Of a DNA stretch of 7,492 bases, positions 6,192-7,492 are shown piece after piece (within the stretch, counting starts at the first letter, position 1; each line of letters begins with the position of its first letter). Position numbers and translations under genes: made by a program. This DNA comes from Methylomonas sp. (GTDB lineage: Bacteria; Pseudomonadota; Gammaproteobacteria; Methylococcales; Methylomonadaceae): positions 1 to 7,492 of the forward strand of contig JALSIU010000356.1 in NCBI GenBank assembly GCA_026989715.1, given 5' to 3'. Below the pieces are notes generated by a model. It worked only from the letters and a program-made list of their open reading frames with translations, was not told the origin of the DNA and did no database searches.

Positions 6192-7492
6192 AGAAACCAT
6201 TATTAACCGTTACAAATTTGCAATTAAGTTTTGCACAGCAATCAGTTATTAAAGGAATTGATTTTCAGATATACCCCGGTGAAACCTTTGCCTTAGTGGG
6301 GGAGTCCGGTTCAGGTAAATCTTTGGCGGCTTTATCAGTACTACGTTTGCAACCTACGCAAGCAAATTTGCAAGCAGAGCGTATACAATTGGCGGAGATT
6401 GATATTCTGCGTACTCCTGAGGCAGAACTGTGTCAAGTGCGAGGCCGCCGAGTGGCTATGATTTTTCAAGACCCCATGAGTTCATTAAATCCTGTGATGA
6501 CCATTGGGCAGCAGATAGCTGAAGTAATGCAAATACATTTTTCTCTTAGTCAAGCGCAATGCCAGAGAAAGGTTTTGGCTTTGTTGGAACAAGTTGGCAT
6601 TCCTGATGCACAGCGACGTATGAAAGTGTATCCACATCAACTCTCAGGTGGGCAGCGACAACGTATTATGATTGCCATTGCCTTGGCAGGAGAACCTGAG
6701 CTATTAATTGCCGATGAGCCAACAACGGCTTTAGATGTCACCATTCAGGCGCAAATACTACAATTGTTGCAGGAGATTCAACAACAAAATGGCATGGCTT
6801 TATGGTTGATTAGCCATGATTTAGCATTAGTATCTACTATGGCGGATAGAGTCGCGGTCATGCAGTCGGGCTGTATTGTTGAAACGGCGAATAATCAACA
6901 AATTTTTCACCATCCCGAGCATATTTATACGCAAAAATTACTTAAGGCACTACCTGATATAAACCACTGCGCAGAGCCTGCAAAAGCGGATACGGATGTT
7001 TTATTAAAAGTCACTGATTTTAAAGTGTACTACCCTATTAGAAAGGGGGTTTTTAAACGAATTGTTGGGCATGTAAAGGCGGTTGATGGGGTGAGCTTTA
7101 GCCTAGAAGCGGGGAAAACACTAGCTTTAGTCGGTGAATCTGGTTGTGGTAAGACTACTTTAGGAAAAGGCTTGTTAAATTTGATTCCGGCAAGTTCTGG
7201 GTTGGTTGAGTTTGCCGGCGTAGATTTGGCCGGTTTGACCCCGAAACAGTTGCGTATGCAACGCGCTGCTATGCAAATTATTTTTCAAGACCCTTTTGCT
7301 GCAATGAATCCTCGTATGTTGATATTGGATATTATTGCAGAGGGCTTGCGTACATTACATTCTGAAATAGATAATGCAGCGGTTATACAGATTGTTGTGG
7401 AGTTACTTGCAAAGGTCGGCTTGTCGGAGTCGGCACTTTACCGTTATCCACATGAATTTTCAGGTGGGCAACGCCAGCGTATTTGTATTGCA
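6188..7492 (+). CDS. yejF: Tandem-domain ABC transporter ATP-binding protein, YejF type (partial at 3' end)
   Basis: The frame opens at an ATG overlapping the permease stop (ATGA, 6188-6191) and runs 435 codons to the window edge without a stop. Two complete or near-complete ATPase domains follow each other. Domain 1 has Walker A GESGSGKS at 38-45, Q-loop Q94, signature LSGGQ at 152-156, Walker B LLIADEP at 172-178 with E177, D-loop ALD and switch H210. Domain 2 has Walker A GESGCGKT at 316-323, Q-loop Q367 and signature FSGGQ at 424-428, and is cut before Walker B. The inter-domain string PIRKGVFKRIVGH matches E. coli YejF (529 residues), so about 95 residues are probably missing. It powers a peptide-type importer on the cytosolic face of the membrane, with the adjacent permease. 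GsiA-like glutathione ATPases share the architecture but fit less well. Confidence 0.9.
   Translation, partial: MKKPLLTVTNLQLSFAQQSVIKGIDFQIYPGETFALVGESGSGKSLAALSVLRLQPTQANLQAERIQLAEIDILRTPEAELCQVRGRRVAMIFQDPMSSLNPVMTIGQQIAEVMQIHFSLSQAQCQRKVLALLEQVGIPDAQRRMKVYPHQLSGGQRQRIMIAIALAGEPELLIADEPTTALDVTIQAQILQLLQEIQQQNGMALWLISHDLALVSTMADRVAVMQSGCIVETANNQQIFHHPEHIYTQKLLKALPDINHCAEPAKADTDVLLKVTDFKVYYPIRKGVFKRIVGHVKAVDGVSFSLEAGKTLALVGESGCGKTTLGKGLLNLIPASSGLVEFAGVDLAGLTPKQLRMQRAAMQIIFQDPFAAMNPRMLILDIIAEGLRTLHSEIDNAAVIQIVVELLAKVGLSESALYRYPHEFSGGQRQRICIA

Noticed and set aside
1..7492. Defence system, mobile element or CRISPR array
   Set aside because: No transposase, integrase, direct-repeat array or terminal inverted repeats are seen. 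The CPBP protease alone is not evidence of a defence island, since its neighbours are housekeeping genes.

Overview
The window looks like an ordinary chromosomal segment of a fairly AT-rich gammaproteobacterium. The evidence is a 188-aa-type dCTP deaminase tail, a YcgL protein (a family largely confined to gammaproteobacteria), ParE of near-identical length and layout to that of E. coli, an overlapping xseB-ispA pair, and a fused YejF-type ABC ATPase. A methanotroph of the Methylococcales is a guess from general resemblance only. I see no phage, transposon, CRISPR, tRNA or rRNA.

Layout. Positions 1-123 hold the 3' end of dcd, closed by one or two hairpins (109-143 and 174-214). ycgL follows on the minus strand with a GTG start (225-482). 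A 53-bp divergent gap separates it from a plus-strand pair: a CPBP-family intramembrane protease (536-1135) and, 2 nt later, an unrecognised four-helix membrane protein (1138-1602). This pair converges on parE (minus, 1681-3570), with a strong hairpin between them (1628-1659). parE diverges from xseB-ispA (3652-4774) across an 81-bp AT-rich promoter gap. After 85 bp comes an ABC-transporter pair in which stop and start overlap: a long DppC/YejE-type permease (4860-6191) and a tandem-domain YejF-type ATPase (from 6188, cut by the window end).

How the genes relate. Most are housekeeping: dUTP/dTTP precursor supply (dcd), chromosome decatenation (parE), exonuclease VII small subunit (xseB) and farnesyl diphosphate synthesis (ispA). 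xseB and ispA are translationally overlapped, as in E. coli, but dxs does not follow. The ABC pair supplies one permease subunit and both ATPase domains of a peptide-type importer. The second permease and the binding protein are not next to it upstream, so they are either downstream, elsewhere, or replaced. The parts with least explanation are the CPBP protease/four-helix protein pair, where the second protein carries a proteolipid-like Glu-x-x-Gly-Leu-Tyr-Gly helix, and the roughly 200-residue N-terminal region of the permease. I did not find convincing evidence of a wholly new system.
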